A stretch of DNA of 64,000 bases from Gordonia sp. ABSL11-1. GTDB taxonomy: Bacteria; Actinomycetota; Actinomycetes; Mycobacteriales; Mycobacteriaceae. Each line of letters begins with the position of its first letter. Position 1 is the stretch's first letter. A program made the translations under genes and the position numbers. Below are positions 1-8,529 of the stretch, in pieces. The notes beneath the pieces were generated by a model. The model was not told the DNA's origin. It searched no databases and saw nothing but the letters and a program-made list of their open reading frames with translations. Location of the stretch: the NCBI RefSeq assembly GCF_030315685.1, contig NZ_JASXSI010000016.1:62001-126000 (forward strand), written 5' to 3'.

Positions 1-485
1 AATCCGTCGATCGTGACCCGACGGGTCGCGGCATCGTTGGCGACCGTCAGGGTCGACAGTCCGGGGGTGTCGATGAGGGTGAGTCCGCGCAGCGCCGACG
101 ACGGCAGCCATCGATCGACGAACGCGATGTCGGGTGTCTCGATGGGTAGTCGGGCCGGCTGGTGGTGGATCGTGACGGGGTGGCGTCGTCCGTCGAGGCC
201 GACGACCTCGGCGCGCGACGGTGCACCGTCCTGGTAGACGGTGACGACGTTGGTGGCCTCGAGCGCCGCGGTCTCCGCGACCGGCGCACCGACGAGGGCG
301 TTGACGAGCGTCGACTTCCCGGCCTTGAGCCGGCCGACGATGACGACCCGCGGTGGCGACCACAGGATGGTCCCGATCGCGTTGGCATGGGCGGGGAGGT
401 CGCCGCCGAGAGCGGCCAGTTGGCGGAGGCCGTGGTCGAGCGTGGCGTGGACCGGGTCGGCGACGGGCGGCGGATGGGCGGTCAT
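1..485 (-). CDS. Dynamin-like GTPase, IniC type (3' part outside window)
   Basis: Only the N-terminal 161 codons are visible; the gene runs off the left edge. The protein opens MTAHPPPVADPV and carries a Walker A loop GRLKAGKST near residue 49, then a DTPG switch motif (LIDTPGLSTL) near residue 145. The wording around the P-loop (LKAGKSTLVNALVG) resembles mycobacterial IniC, the partner of IniA. It begins inside the stop of the upstream GTPase (ATGA overlap at 482-485), so the two are translationally coupled and probably work as a heteromeric membrane-remodelling pair. In mycobacteria, iniBAC is induced by cell-wall inhibitors and IniA acts as a bacterial dynamin. IniC identity is inferred from family memory; GTPase identity is secure. 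Confidence 0.85.
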   Translation of the reverse strand, partial: MTAHPPPVADPVHATLDHGLRQLAALGGDLPAHANAIGTILWSPPRVVIVGRLKAGKSTLVNALVGAPVAETAALEATNVVTVYQDGAPSRAEVVGLDGRRHPVTIHHQPARLPIETPDIAFVDRWLPSSALRGLTLIDTPGLSTLTVANDAATRRVTIDG

Positions 486-2299
486 GACGTCTGTCCCAGC
501 AGGGCTTCGGCCGACGCGATGCGCTTGTCGACGATCTCCAGGTTGGTCGTGAGCCGCTGCGTGGTCTTGTCGCGCGCGGCGGCGTCGGCGGATGCGGTCT
601 TCTGCACTTCGTCGATCGTCTTCTGCAGTCGCTCGATGTTCGTGCGGAGGTGATCGCGATAGCGGATGACGATCTCGGGCCGAGACTGGGCGACGGCGCT
701 GTCGAGGAGGCGTCCGGTCGCCGCTTTGGTGGTGGCGATGGTCTCCCGCAGCCAGACCAGCAGATTGGACTTGCCGGCACGGATCGCGCGGAAACTGAGG
801 TTCACCCCGACCCACATCGTGCCGACGACGACCCCGACGCCCATCAACGCCGACAACCCCAACAGCCCGCCGAGTGTGGAACCGCCGACCACTCCCATCG
901 TCAACAGGGTCGGGTCGAGCAGTCCGTGACGTTTGCTGCCCACCTGATGGGTCTCGATCCGCTTGTCCTGCATGGATTCCACGATCCGTGCTGACAACTG
1001 CTCCCACACGGTCGGGTCGTCGGCGAAGCGGGGCGCGATGATCTCGTCGTGCAGCCGCTGGAGGAACGCGGCCAGCGTCTCGGCCATCGCCAGTTGCAGA
1101 TCGCGTTGCATGTCGGCGGTGAACTTCTGTTCGCTGCGCCGCAGCACCTGCATTCCGTGGGTGTTGATGTAGGTCGTCCACGTGTCGCGTACGTCGTCGA
1201 GCCGACGTTCGAGATCGTCGATCGCGGACTGCCGCAACAGGGTCAGGTCGCGGGCCAGATACTGCTCCCACTGGCGGGACTGCTCCTGCAGTTCGGCCAG
1301 ACGCGCCATGTCCGCGGCGAGGTCGGGCAGCGCCTCGGCACCCGCCTGCACCGCATCGAGTTCCCGGGTGATGCCGCTGCGCACCACGCGCAGACCCTCC
1401 AGGCAGGTCCGCACCGCATCCAGGTGCGGGACATCGGCCGCCGCGTCGAGCCTGCGGTCGATCTCGGATCGCAACGTGGTTATGCCGCTGTCGATCTCGA
1501 TCCGTCGGCGCATCGACGGGTCGGCGACCTCGGCGGCCAGGACGGCCATCAGGCTCGACACCCCGATCACGGTGACGCGGCGGTGGAGCCGCTCGGCGAG
1601 CAACTGTTGGTTCTCGGCCACGATCTGGCGCCAGCGCCGCAGATTCTTGTCGGTCTTCGTGACGGCCACGATCACCGAGTCGACCGTGGCGCTCGCCTCA
1701 CGGACGAAGGCCATCTCCGGCGCGGTCAGGGGCGACGACGCGTCGCACACGAGCACCAGCACGCTGGCCTGCTGCGCCGAACGGGCGGCGAGGCGGGCCA
1801 GGCCGGCGTCGAGACCGCCCACACCCGGCGTGTCGACCAGTGTCACGTCCGACATCCGGGCCTCCCGGACGGCCAGGGCCGCCGACGTCGGCAGCTCCTC
1901 GACACGCGGATCGCGAACCATCGCACCGTCGGTGGTCACCCACTGCGCCAGGTCGGCGGCGTCGATCCGCCGGGACCCGTCGGGGAAGAAGATCTCGGCG
2001 GCGCTGTCGGAGTCGAGATCCGGATCCGGCGTGACACCGACCGAGACCGACGAGGTGACGTCGACCCCGACCGGGCAGATGTCGCGTCGACCGATGAGCG
2101 CGTTGACCAGCGAACTCTTGCCTCGTTGCACCTCGCCGACGACGACCACCACCCTCGCCTGGGCGTCGCGGTCGAGTTTGGTCTGGGCGATGTCGGCGAC
2201 GCCGTCCATCTTGTAGGCGCGCAACACCTTCGCCGCTGCTGCCACCACACCGGCGGCGGCATCGCGCGACGCGGTGTCCGGTACCGCAGTCTCACCCAT
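482..2299 (-). CDS. Dynamin-like GTPase, IniA type
   Basis: A protein of 605 residues. The Walker A loop GEVQRGKSS lies at residues 55-63, followed by the G3 motif LVDTPGVGG and the G4 motif TKTDK. A long helical middle leads to a hydrophobic hairpin (LGGLLGLSALMGVGVVVG) about 480 residues in, as in bacterial dynamins that insert into the cytoplasmic membrane. Length and layout match mycobacterial IniA (about 640 aa). I prefer the ATG at 2299, just after a GGGGGA stretch, over an in-frame upstream ATG at 2371 whose extension reads like non-coding sequence. The downstream IniC-type gene overlaps its stop by four bases. No iniB-like glycine-rich gene is seen upstream; the next gene is divergent. 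Likely role: membrane repair or envelope-stress tolerance. Confidence 0.85.
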   Translation of the reverse strand: MGETAVPDTASRDAAAGVVAAAAKVLRAYKMDGVADIAQTKLDRDAQARVVVVVGEVQRGKSSLVNALIGRRDICPVGVDVTSSVSVGVTPDPDLDSDSAAEIFFPDGSRRIDAADLAQWVTTDGAMVRDPRVEELPTSAALAVREARMSDVTLVDTPGVGGLDAGLARLAARSAQQASVLVLVCDASSPLTAPEMAFVREASATVDSVIVAVTKTDKNLRRWRQIVAENQQLLAERLHRRVTVIGVSSLMAVLAAEVADPSMRRRIEIDSGITTLRSEIDRRLDAAADVPHLDAVRTCLEGLRVVRSGITRELDAVQAGAEALPDLAADMARLAELQEQSRQWEQYLARDLTLLRQSAIDDLERRLDDVRDTWTTYINTHGMQVLRRSEQKFTADMQRDLQLAMAETLAAFLQRLHDEIIAPRFADDPTVWEQLSARIVESMQDKRIETHQVGSKRHGLLDPTLLTMGVVGGSTLGGLLGLSALMGVGVVVGTMWVGVNLSFRAIRAGKSNLLVWLRETIATTKAATGRLLDSAVAQSRPEIVIRYRDHLRTNIERLQKTIDEVQKTASADAAARDKTTQRLTTNLEIVDKRIASAEALLGQTS

Positions 2300-2501
2300 A
2301 CCGTTTGTCCCCCGGTCGTGTTCACAGCCGCCGGGGCCGTAGTCTACCCAGCCGACATTGTCGCAGGTCATTCGCTCAGTGCACTAACCTCGCATGCGAG
2401 CGCCCCGGAGTCGGATGGTCGCCGGCCGCCGGATCCCCCGGGAACATCCCACGCCGTCCGCCGCGTCTGATCGGGGAATGCCACGAGAGGGGAACAATCA
2501 G

Positions 2502-3809
2502 ATGAGCAGTCGGCGAACAGCGGCGGGATCAACGACGACACACCGGGCGGGCCGGGCCACAGCAGTGGGGGTGGCGGCGGCCGTGGCGCTCGTCCTGGCG
2601 GGATGCTCGGTCGACGGTGAGCCCACGAGCGACGTCGCCGGAAAGGCGGCATCCCCGGGTGCGGCCGAGCCGTCGGTCGACGTGAGCGCGCTCGACACCG
2701 GCACCTACCCGACCGCCCCGCGGCCTCCGTTCGGTACTGCGACGCAGGAGAACATCCTGCAGATCGAGGGCCAGCGGATGGCGCAGTTCATCGTGGTGCC
2801 GTTCGAGGTCGACGAGGACCTCACGAAGGCCGGCATGCCCACGATGGTGATCACCGGGCCGAGCAATGTGCGTCTGGTCCTCGACCGCAGCGCCGCCGAC
2901 GTCCCGGCGAACAAGGCGATGGTCGGCGGCTACGTCGCGACGGCCTCGACCCCGCCCGAGTCGTTGCGCGCGGGCACCAAGCGCGCGCTCAACAACATGG
3001 TGGTCCGCTACCTCACGCCGGCCGATGCCACGACCGCTGCCAAGCAGATGGCCAACGCGACGGCCGCCAACGCCAAGGGCCGGATCGGCACGCTGCCCGG
3101 TCTGCCGGGGACCATCACCGTCTCCCACGACAGCACCGACGGCAAGGTGCTGATGGCGTTCACGCCGCGCAACAACTATGTCCTCTACCAGTGGTACGAG
3201 ACGACCCCGGCGCAGCAGGATCGGCTGGAGCCGACGATCCGCACGGCCGTCGAGAAGCAGTCGGCACTGATCGACAAGTTCCCGGCCACCCCGACGAAGG
3301 CCGAGGCTGCGGCGCGCGGCATCACCGGGCCGACACGGCCGCAGATGGACCAGAACCACGTGCTCATCTATGCGCTGCCCTACTCCGAGGAAGAGCTGAA
3401 GAACCCGCAGAGCGGGATTCCGCGCGGCAGCATCCAGGCGGTGTACGGCCCGCGCGGGATGGCGCACCAGAGTTCCGACCCGGTGACCGACTTCAACGTG
3501 CTCACCGAGGTGGGATCCACCGCCAACGCCGTCGACAAGTCGACCGTCTACCGGGCTTCGACGCCGGAGGGGGCGACGAAGATCGTCGACACCTTCCTCG
3601 CGTCCAACCGGAACGCCGGATGGACGGACGCGGGAAGTCCGCCTGGGCTGCCGTCGGCGAAGTGCCAGACGAACTCCACGGTGTTCTTCTGCATCGTGCA
3701 GAAGGGCCGGTATGTCGGCTCGGTCAGCGCACGCGAGGAGAAGGATGCCTTCCAGCAGATCTCGGCGCAGTACGTGATCTTCACGAAGGCGGATCAGAAC
3801 GCGAACTGA
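2502..3809 (+). CDS. Secreted lipoprotein, DUF7373-like
   Basis: A 435-residue predicted lipoprotein. Residues 1-35 form a twin-arginine-containing hydrophobic signal ending in the lipobox LVLAGC, so C35 would be lipidated and the mature protein anchored outside the membrane. The mature part is soluble, with no transmembrane helix and two late cysteines (CQTNSTVFFC) that could form a disulfide. It resembles a lipoprotein family found mainly in Mycobacteriales (DUF7373, from memory); function unknown. The start at 2502 follows GAGAGGGGAAC; upstream in-frame ATGs at 2394 and 2478 would bury the signal peptide. It is transcribed away from the dynamin pair and precedes a secreted amidase. Confidence 0.8.
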   Translation: MSSRRTAAGSTTTHRAGRATAVGVAAAVALVLAGCSVDGEPTSDVAGKAASPGAAEPSVDVSALDTGTYPTAPRPPFGTATQENILQIEGQRMAQFIVVPFEVDEDLTKAGMPTMVITGPSNVRLVLDRSAADVPANKAMVGGYVATASTPPESLRAGTKRALNNMVVRYLTPADATTAAKQMANATAANAKGRIGTLPGLPGTITVSHDSTDGKVLMAFTPRNNYVLYQWYETTPAQQDRLEPTIRTAVEKQSALIDKFPATPTKAEAAARGITGPTRPQMDQNHVLIYALPYSEEELKNPQSGIPRGSIQAVYGPRGMAHQSSDPVTDFNVLTEVGSTANAVDKSTVYRASTPEGATKIVDTFLASNRNAGWTDAGSPPGLPSAKCQTNSTVFFCIVQKGRYVGSVSAREEKDAFQQISAQYVIFTKADQNAN

Positions 3810-3931
3810 GCGCGCACTGACGACCCGCCCTGAATCACACCAGCCCCACTAGATAACAACCGCATCACGAGTTGCTGAGTGTCGGCGCGCGGCGTCGTCG
3901 CAACTTCGCGAACCGGACACGATGGCTGACC

Positions 3932-5332
3932 ATGCGCCGAGTTCGTCCGAATGCCGTCCCTCGGCGGTCGATGGTGCTCGCGTCTGTCGCTGCCGCGATC
4001 GTCGCGAGCCCGTTCGCCGTCGTCATCGCCGGATCCGATCCACGTCCGACCGACATCTCGCGGGAGGTCCCGACGACATCTGTCGAACAGGTCGGACTCA
4101 CCGAGCTCGCGACCGCCGTCGTCGATGTCGCCGAGTCGGGGCTGGCCGCGGCCGGGGTGCGTCTCCCGGCAACCGGCGCCACCGGCGAGGCGCCACGGAT
4201 GGCCGACGGCCGTCCGGTCGGCGCGGCCGTCCACCACATCGTCCGCGACACCCCACTGAAAATGGTGGCCTTCACCTGGGAGCGCGTCATCGCGCAGAAA
4301 CCGGACGACACCTCGATGGTGCTGCGCGCCAAGCAGAACGACGGATCATGGGGCGAGTGGATCACGCTGGATCCGGTCGACGCGCAGCAGACGCCGTCCG
4401 GCGCGCACCCGATGGGCACCGAGCCGGTCTGGGTGGGCGACGCCAAGGAGGTCCAGGTCGCGGTGACCGACGGCGGCCTGGCGATCCCGGCTGCCGAACC
4501 GCAGGGCGGCGGTCTCGCCGAATTGGGGATCGGCACTGCGAGCGCGGTGATCAAGACGTTGCTGACGACCGCGTTGTCGGCGGTGAAGGCGACGCTGATC
4601 AGCCCGGAAAGCCTGCTCTCCCTGGGCTCGTCGCTGCTGACCCCACTGCTCGGCGGACCATCGGTGGTCGCCCGCGCCCAGTGGGGCGCGGACGAGGGGA
4701 TGCGCTGTTCTCAGCCGGCCTTCTCGCCCGCCATGCGCGGGGCGATCATCCATCACACCGCCGGCAGCAACGACTACACGCCGCAGCAGTCCGCCGAGAT
4801 CGTCCGTGGCATCTACGCCTACCACGCGCGCACGCTGAACTGGTGCGACATCGGGTATAACGTACTGGTCGACAAGTACGGCCAGGTATTCGAAGGCGCC
4901 TTCGGCGGCCTCGACCGCAACGTCGAGGGCACCCACACCGGCGGTTTCAACAAGTCGACCGTCGGCGTGTCGATGATCGGCAACCTGGATCAGGTGGCGC
5001 CCAGCACGGCGATGGTCTCGGCCGTGTCCCGCTTCCTCCGGTGGCGACTCGGCAAAGCCGGTGTGAATCCGGCCAGTACCGCGCAGCTGACCGCAGAGTC
5101 GTTCTCCGACAGCAAGTTCCCGGCCGGGGCGCAGACCAATCTTCCGGTGGTCAGCGGCCACCGCGACTACAACAACACGAGCTGTCCGGGTGAACTCGGC
5201 TATGCGGCCCTCGCCCCCATCCGCGCGATGGTCGGCGGCACGGCGCCGCCGGCCGTATCGCCGCCACCGGCGTCGCCCGCGCCACCACCCGCTGCCGCGG
5301 GCCCGCCCTCACCCACTCCCCCACCCGCATGA
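3932..5332 (+). CDS. Secreted PGRP/N-acetylmuramoyl-L-alanine amidase (Rv3811-like)
   Basis: A 466-residue exported protein. An N-terminal signal segment (SMVLASVAAAIVASPFAVV) is followed by a roughly 220-residue linker region, then a peptidoglycan recognition/amidase_2 domain from about residue 245. Visible motifs are ARAQWGAD, the zinc-site histidine in IIHHTAG, a typical WCDIGYN strand, and HRDYNNTSCPGE carrying the second His and Cys ligands. The C-terminal tail is a proline/alanine linker with no anchor. Expected activity is cleavage of the MurNAc-L-Ala bond, or peptidoglycan binding. The ATG at 3932 keeps the signal peptide near the N-terminus; an upstream in-frame ATG at 3872 is possible. 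Ribosome-binding sequence is weak. It matches the first gene of the conserved Rv3811-type order. Confidence 0.9.
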   Translation: MRRVRPNAVPRRSMVLASVAAAIVASPFAVVIAGSDPRPTDISREVPTTSVEQVGLTELATAVVDVAESGLAAAGVRLPATGATGEAPRMADGRPVGAAVHHIVRDTPLKMVAFTWERVIAQKPDDTSMVLRAKQNDGSWGEWITLDPVDAQQTPSGAHPMGTEPVWVGDAKEVQVAVTDGGLAIPAAEPQGGGLAELGIGTASAVIKTLLTTALSAVKATLISPESLLSLGSSLLTPLLGGPSVVARAQWGADEGMRCSQPAFSPAMRGAIIHHTAGSNDYTPQQSAEIVRGIYAYHARTLNWCDIGYNVLVDKYGQVFEGAFGGLDRNVEGTHTGGFNKSTVGVSMIGNLDQVAPSTAMVSAVSRFLRWRLGKAGVNPASTAQLTAESFSDSKFPAGAQTNLPVVSGHRDYNNTSCPGELGYAALAPIRAMVGGTAPPAVSPPPASPAPPPAAAGPPSPTPPPA

Positions 5333-5410
5333 CCCCAGGTTGCAACCACCCCCACCATGTGCTCTACTGCATCCGATATTCATGATCGCGCATCCATTGA
5401 GGGTAGCCAC

Positions 5411-5668
5411 ATGGCCGAGCAGAACGATGAGCCGGACCGGGACGAGAATCCGGGGGAATCCATCGCCGTCGAGGTCGGCACGCGGGTGGTCGTACCGAGC
5501 CACGCCGGGCCGCACGGTGTCGTCGTCGACGACTTCGGCGAACAGCCGTCGAACGTGACCACTGCGCGCCTCGGCGACGACACCATCGCCGGACCGAAGC
5601 GTTTCGCCGTGGTGCTCGACGACGGGAATCTGGTCTTCGCGGACGGTGAGGACGTCAGACCGGTGTGA
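5411..5668 (+). CDS. Small conserved hypothetical protein
   Basis: An 85-residue acidic protein (MAEQNDEPDRDENPGESI...). The second half is predicted beta-rich (VGTRVVVPSHAGPHGVVVDDFG ending in LVFADGEDVRPV). The pattern, a small barrel around a conserved G-P-H-G turn, recalls small SH3-like domains, but I do not recognise the family with certainty. There is no signal peptide or membrane helix, so it is probably cytoplasmic. The ATG at 5411 follows GAGGG at suitable spacing. It lies 80 bases after the amidase and converges on the HNH gene, whose stop begins only 6 bases later. Confidence 0.7.
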   Translation: MAEQNDEPDRDENPGESIAVEVGTRVVVPSHAGPHGVVVDDFGEQPSNVTTARLGDDTIAGPKRFAVVLDDGNLVFADGEDVRPV

Positions 5669-5673
5669 TCGGG

Positions 5674-7260
5674 TCAGTCCACATCGTCGCGCGAGTCCCT
5701 TTCGCGCTCCTCTCGTTCTCGCCGTCGACGGTTGCGTTCACGTTCTTGCTCGCGGCGTGCGTATTTGGCAGCCAACCGAGTTCGGCGTCGGCTCGGTGGC
5801 CTCGGGTCAGGCGGTGGGGCGCCGGGTGAACCGCGACGCTGTTGCGGCGTGTCGGCTGAGGTGAAGCGAATCCGTCGCAACCCGGGAAACAACACCTCCA
5901 AGTTCTCCGGCTCACCGGGGATCACCAAGCCCTCCGGCGTGATGAACTCCTGCCGCAGGCGACCGCGCCGGTCGCGGTACTGGTCGTCGACCCAGGAGCC
6001 GAATGTCTTGAGGATGTGGAAGAACCGGTCCTTGACGTTGAGATTCTCCGGACACGTCTGACCACCGGCAGCCGGGTCGGCGTGGTCGTATTCGACGACG
6101 TGGTCGACATCGCCGTCGAAGGACGAGGTCGCGTTGCCCGGGATCACACTGTGCCCGTCACGCACCCGGATGTAGGTGTCCAACGCGGCCGACGGTCGGT
6201 ACGGATCTGCCGGTTGGTGCGCGGACAGCGTGTACGTGCCATCGGGATTCTGCGGGGTGTCCGGCGGCACAAGTGGCTTGATCACCGCATCCGGCCGGGC
6301 GGCCAGATCCCGCACATGGTCCCCGGAGATGACCCCGTGCCCGGCGACGAACCCGGCACTGTCGGCCTCGCCGGTCACCGTCTTCTCCTCGGCGACAACG
6401 TGGATCACGATCTTCGTCTGCGCCGCGACAACCCCGGGTTCGGGAATCTCTGCCGGGCAGCTCTCATCGCCGCACAGGCATTCGAAGCGGGTTTGCGACA
6501 TCAGGGCGAACGCCGCGTCGGAGCGCCGCTGACCGATCGTACGTGGATCAGCCGAGCACGCCGACTCGGCCAGGGCGCGGATGTTGGCCTGCGAGATACG
6601 TGCGTTCTCTGCGCTCATGCTCGTCGACACCTGCGCGATGCCATCGGTTTTCGGCTGGACCCAACTGTCGCGGGCGTCCAACGCGCGGCGGCGGCGTTCG
6701 CGTACCGCATCCGGATCGTGGCGATAGACGATGCGATCGACCATGTCGCGCAGGCGTTCCGCCGACCACGGCCCATCGTGCAGATCCAACTCCGCCGCGA
6801 TCTGCGCATCCACCTCGGCGGCGCAGTCAGCGCCGTCGATCAAATCGGTACGCGCGATCACCGAGATCACCCGCTCCGGTGAGATCCGCCCCTGCTGCAA
6901 CCGCTGCGCCACCTGCGGCAACCGATCACGCAACGCCACCGCCTGCAGTATCACCTGCTCGGCGGCGTGCTGAGTGATCGCCAACGCCACCGCAATCCGG
7001 GCGGCGCAATCCGCCAGGCCATCCACCACAAGGAAGTCGTGTTCGCCGCGGTCACCGACCAAGCGACGATGCAACTCTGCAGCCAGCTGATAGTTGTGCC
7101 ACGCCAGATACGAGCGGGCACGCTGGGTGGAGGCCATCGACCCCAGCAACTCGTTGACATGGGTACCGATCAAATCGGTGACGTCATCAGCGTGCACATC
7201 ACCGGTATAGAGCGCCGGCAGGCCCGGCCACGGCGAACGGGCACGCCACCACCGCGACAT
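5674..7260 (-). CDS. DUF222/HNH endonuclease-domain protein (13E12-repeat type)
   Basis: A member of the DUF222 plus HNH family that is multicopy in Mycobacteriales (REP13E12-related). The first 300 residues form the helical DUF222 region (LAWHNYQLAAELHRRLV, then RISPERVISVIARTDLIDG). The C-terminal part holds an HNH-like core (FDGDVDHVVEYDHADPAAGGQTCPENL). The usual final CRxHHxxK segment is replaced by VKDRFFHILKTFGSW, so one metal-binding position appears altered and activity is doubtful. A basic Arg-rich tail follows. I take the ATG at 7260, preceded closely by GGTGGGAG; an upstream ATG at 7323 is open. The function of the family is unproven; copies are often at recombination-prone sites, and here it borders restriction-system debris. 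Confidence 0.8.
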   Translation of the reverse strand: MSRWWRARSPWPGLPALYTGDVHADDVTDLIGTHVNELLGSMASTQRARSYLAWHNYQLAAELHRRLVGDRGEHDFLVVDGLADCAARIAVALAITQHAAEQVILQAVALRDRLPQVAQRLQQGRISPERVISVIARTDLIDGADCAAEVDAQIAAELDLHDGPWSAERLRDMVDRIVYRHDPDAVRERRRRALDARDSWVQPKTDGIAQVSTSMSAENARISQANIRALAESACSADPRTIGQRRSDAAFALMSQTRFECLCGDESCPAEIPEPGVVAAQTKIVIHVVAEEKTVTGEADSAGFVAGHGVISGDHVRDLAARPDAVIKPLVPPDTPQNPDGTYTLSAHQPADPYRPSAALDTYIRVRDGHSVIPGNATSSFDGDVDHVVEYDHADPAAGGQTCPENLNVKDRFFHILKTFGSWVDDQYRDRRGRLRQEFITPEGLVIPGEPENLEVLFPGLRRIRFTSADTPQQRRGSPGAPPPDPRPPSRRRTRLAAKYARREQERERNRRRREREERERDSRDDVD

Positions 7261-7562
7261 CTCCCACCCTGCGACAGCAGCCACCACAGACACCTTCCAG
7301 AGACACGGATACGACCGCAGCACCCTCGGTCACACATATCTCTGGAACACAGCCGCCACCCGAAACAACCGAGCGCGGCCGAAACATCATCAACTCGGTC
7401 CTGCAGAAACCAACCTACGGCACAGGTCCGACAAGAATTGGTCGTTACCGACCGCGGTGCGAGACCTATACGCCGGGTTCTTGACCGCCGACTGGACCCT
7501 TCTGTTCGGCGAACCGAGGTGCCATCATCTCCATCTGCTCGAACACCGTGGTGATGGCTGCC

Positions 7563-7838
7563 GGCTGACAACGCTGGCGTGAACCGCTTCCCGCGATTAC
7601 CCTCGGCAGCAACCTCTTTGGCCATCTCGATGAGTTCGGCAATCACCTCAGCAGAGGTGATCTGCTGATTGGTGTACTGGTTCATCAGCTTCGTGATGCG
7701 TTCGGAGACGTCGCGCTGCCGCACGACGTTGTTTCTGGTCGCGCGGGCCGATTCCTCGTTCAGGGTTGCCCGCAGCGCCTCGATCGCCAGGTGCGGGTTG
7801 GTTGCGGCTTTCGCCTTGGCCTCGAAGTCGGGGCCGAG
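7563..7838 (-). pseudogene. Remnant of type I restriction endonuclease HsdR (C-terminal helical part)
   Basis: An open stretch encodes about 92 residues that look like the C-terminal helical domain of HsdR: LGPDFEAKAKAATNPHLAIE, then ALRATLNEESARATRNNVVR and ITSAEVIAELIEMAKEVAAEG. In intact HsdR this region is followed by a conserved helix around EIAFYDAL; here the reading runs out of homology after TPALS. No helicase or nuclease motifs are present nearby, so this is a decayed fragment. It lies directly downstream of an HsdS-like piece on the same strand. Assignment rests on recognising the family pattern, without a search. Confidence 0.6.
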
Positions 7839-7882
7839 ATCGCTGGCCAACCGTACGCAGCCGAAGCACGATCTCGAACCGA

Positions 7883-7960
7883 TCACCGACGCAAATGCCA
7901 TCGAGCAACCGTCAGCGATCCAGACCAAGCGAACAACAGGTCCCCGGGCCTCGCGAGATC
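7883..7960 (-). pseudogene. Remnant of type I restriction specificity subunit HsdS
   Basis: A 25-codon fragment reads DLARPGDLLFAWSGSLTV followed by ARWHLRR and a stop. The phrase GDLLFAWSGSL is a hallmark of HsdS target-recognition domains. Its frame is broken immediately downstream, and a different frame carries the HsdR-like remnant from 7838. Together they show that a type I restriction-modification locus once occupied this site on the minus strand and has been deleted down to scraps. The methylase HsdM is absent from the window. Confidence 0.55.
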
Positions 7961-8125
7961 GACTGTGTTCATCTCAGCGCCATCGGGAAGAACGCGCAGA
8001 AGATCGAGAAGTCCTGCATCACCGTCTACTCCGCCATCGACCGGCTCCTGGGCGAGGCGCTGGCAGCGCTGGCAGGGGTCGCCGACAACGAGACCGTGAC
8101 CGAGGCGCAACGCGGGGCGGCCTGA
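7961..8125 (+). pseudogene. Truncated ORF of unknown function
   Basis: On the plus strand an open frame ends at 8125 with a predicted helical tail (LSAIGKNAQKIEKSCITVYS, then AIDRLLGEALAALAGVADNE). No credible start with a ribosome-binding site exists: the only in-frame ATG (7895) lies inside the HsdS remnant. The gene is therefore probably the 3' end of something cut by the junction near 7960. Its stop overlaps the ATG of the next small ORF (TGATG), a layout typical of real coupled genes. I do not recognise the family. Confidence 0.35.
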
Positions 8126-8397
8126 TGGTCGACGAACCGACGCAGCTGCCCCCGGCGATGGCATCGCCGGAGGTGGACTGCACGGTCCGCAGCGGCTGGC
8201 ACCCGTTGCTGTCCCGGCTGCACCGGCAACTCACCTCAGTGACGTCGGATTTCACCTATGCCCAGATCTCGGAGAAGCACGGCACGCTGCGGGGCAACCT
8301 CGTGTACGGCGATTCCGTCGGCGGTTTCACCCGCGGATGTTCCCTTCGTGTCGTGCGGGCGACTCAGTCCTACGAAACGAGCGCGCGCACGCAGTGA
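8125..8397 (+). CDS. Small protein, possibly truncated, phage-like
   Basis: A 90-residue ORF beginning MVDEPTQLPPAMASPEVDCT. The segment SGWHPLLSRLHRQLTSV followed by AQISEKHGTLRG resembles a motif common in actinobacterial and phage small proteins (GWxPxLxxLHxxL...QxKEKFGxLR). After that motif the normal tail is lost and the reading becomes Arg/Ser-rich, suggesting truncation. Start and previous stop share one base, implying coupling. Downstream at 8439-8476 lie two direct repeats and at 8479-8499 a hairpin. Function unknown. Confidence 0.4.
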   Translation: MVDEPTQLPPAMASPEVDCTVRSGWHPLLSRLHRQLTSVTSDFTYAQISEKHGTLRGNLVYGDSVGGFTRGCSLRVVRATQSYETSARTQ

Positions 8398-8438
8398 TCC
8401 GCAGTGCGGGGGGTGCGGCTATCAATGAGCCCGCGAAG

Positions 8439-8476
8439 TGTCACAATCCGTGGCAGAACTGTCACAATCCGTGGCA
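8439..8476. repeat. Two 17-base direct repeats at 21-base period
   Basis: TGTCACAATCCGTGGCA occurs at 8439-8455 and again, identical, at 8460-8476. The 21-base period is two helical turns, the spacing expected of tandem protein-binding sites. They are in the short gap between the phage-like ORF and the HAD gene end. No gene starts immediately beside them, so a regulatory role is unproven; they could also be duplication scars. Confidence 0.7.
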
Positions 8477-8478
8477 AC

Positions 8479-8499
8479 AGTCCGCGCATACCGCGGACT
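8479..8499 (+). terminator. Hairpin, possible terminator
   Basis: AGTCCGCG and CGCGGACT form a perfect 8-bp stem around CATAC, followed by ATTG with no T-run. It sits after the 8125-8397 ORF and before the convergent end of the HAD gene, a plausible place for termination. Confidence 0.35.
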
Positions 8500-8529
8500 A
8501 TTGCCCTGGATCGGTATCGGGATGTGCGA

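Noticed and set aside
1049..2470. Plus-strand 473-codon open frame opposite the IniA-type gene
   Set aside because: Low-complexity Arg/His/Gly reading typical of the antisense of a GC-rich gene; no family, no ribosome site.
7466..7546. Short minus-strand peptide VFEQMEMMAPRFAEQKG
   Set aside because: Open and protein-like but too short, without a ribosome site; probably more debris of the decayed island.
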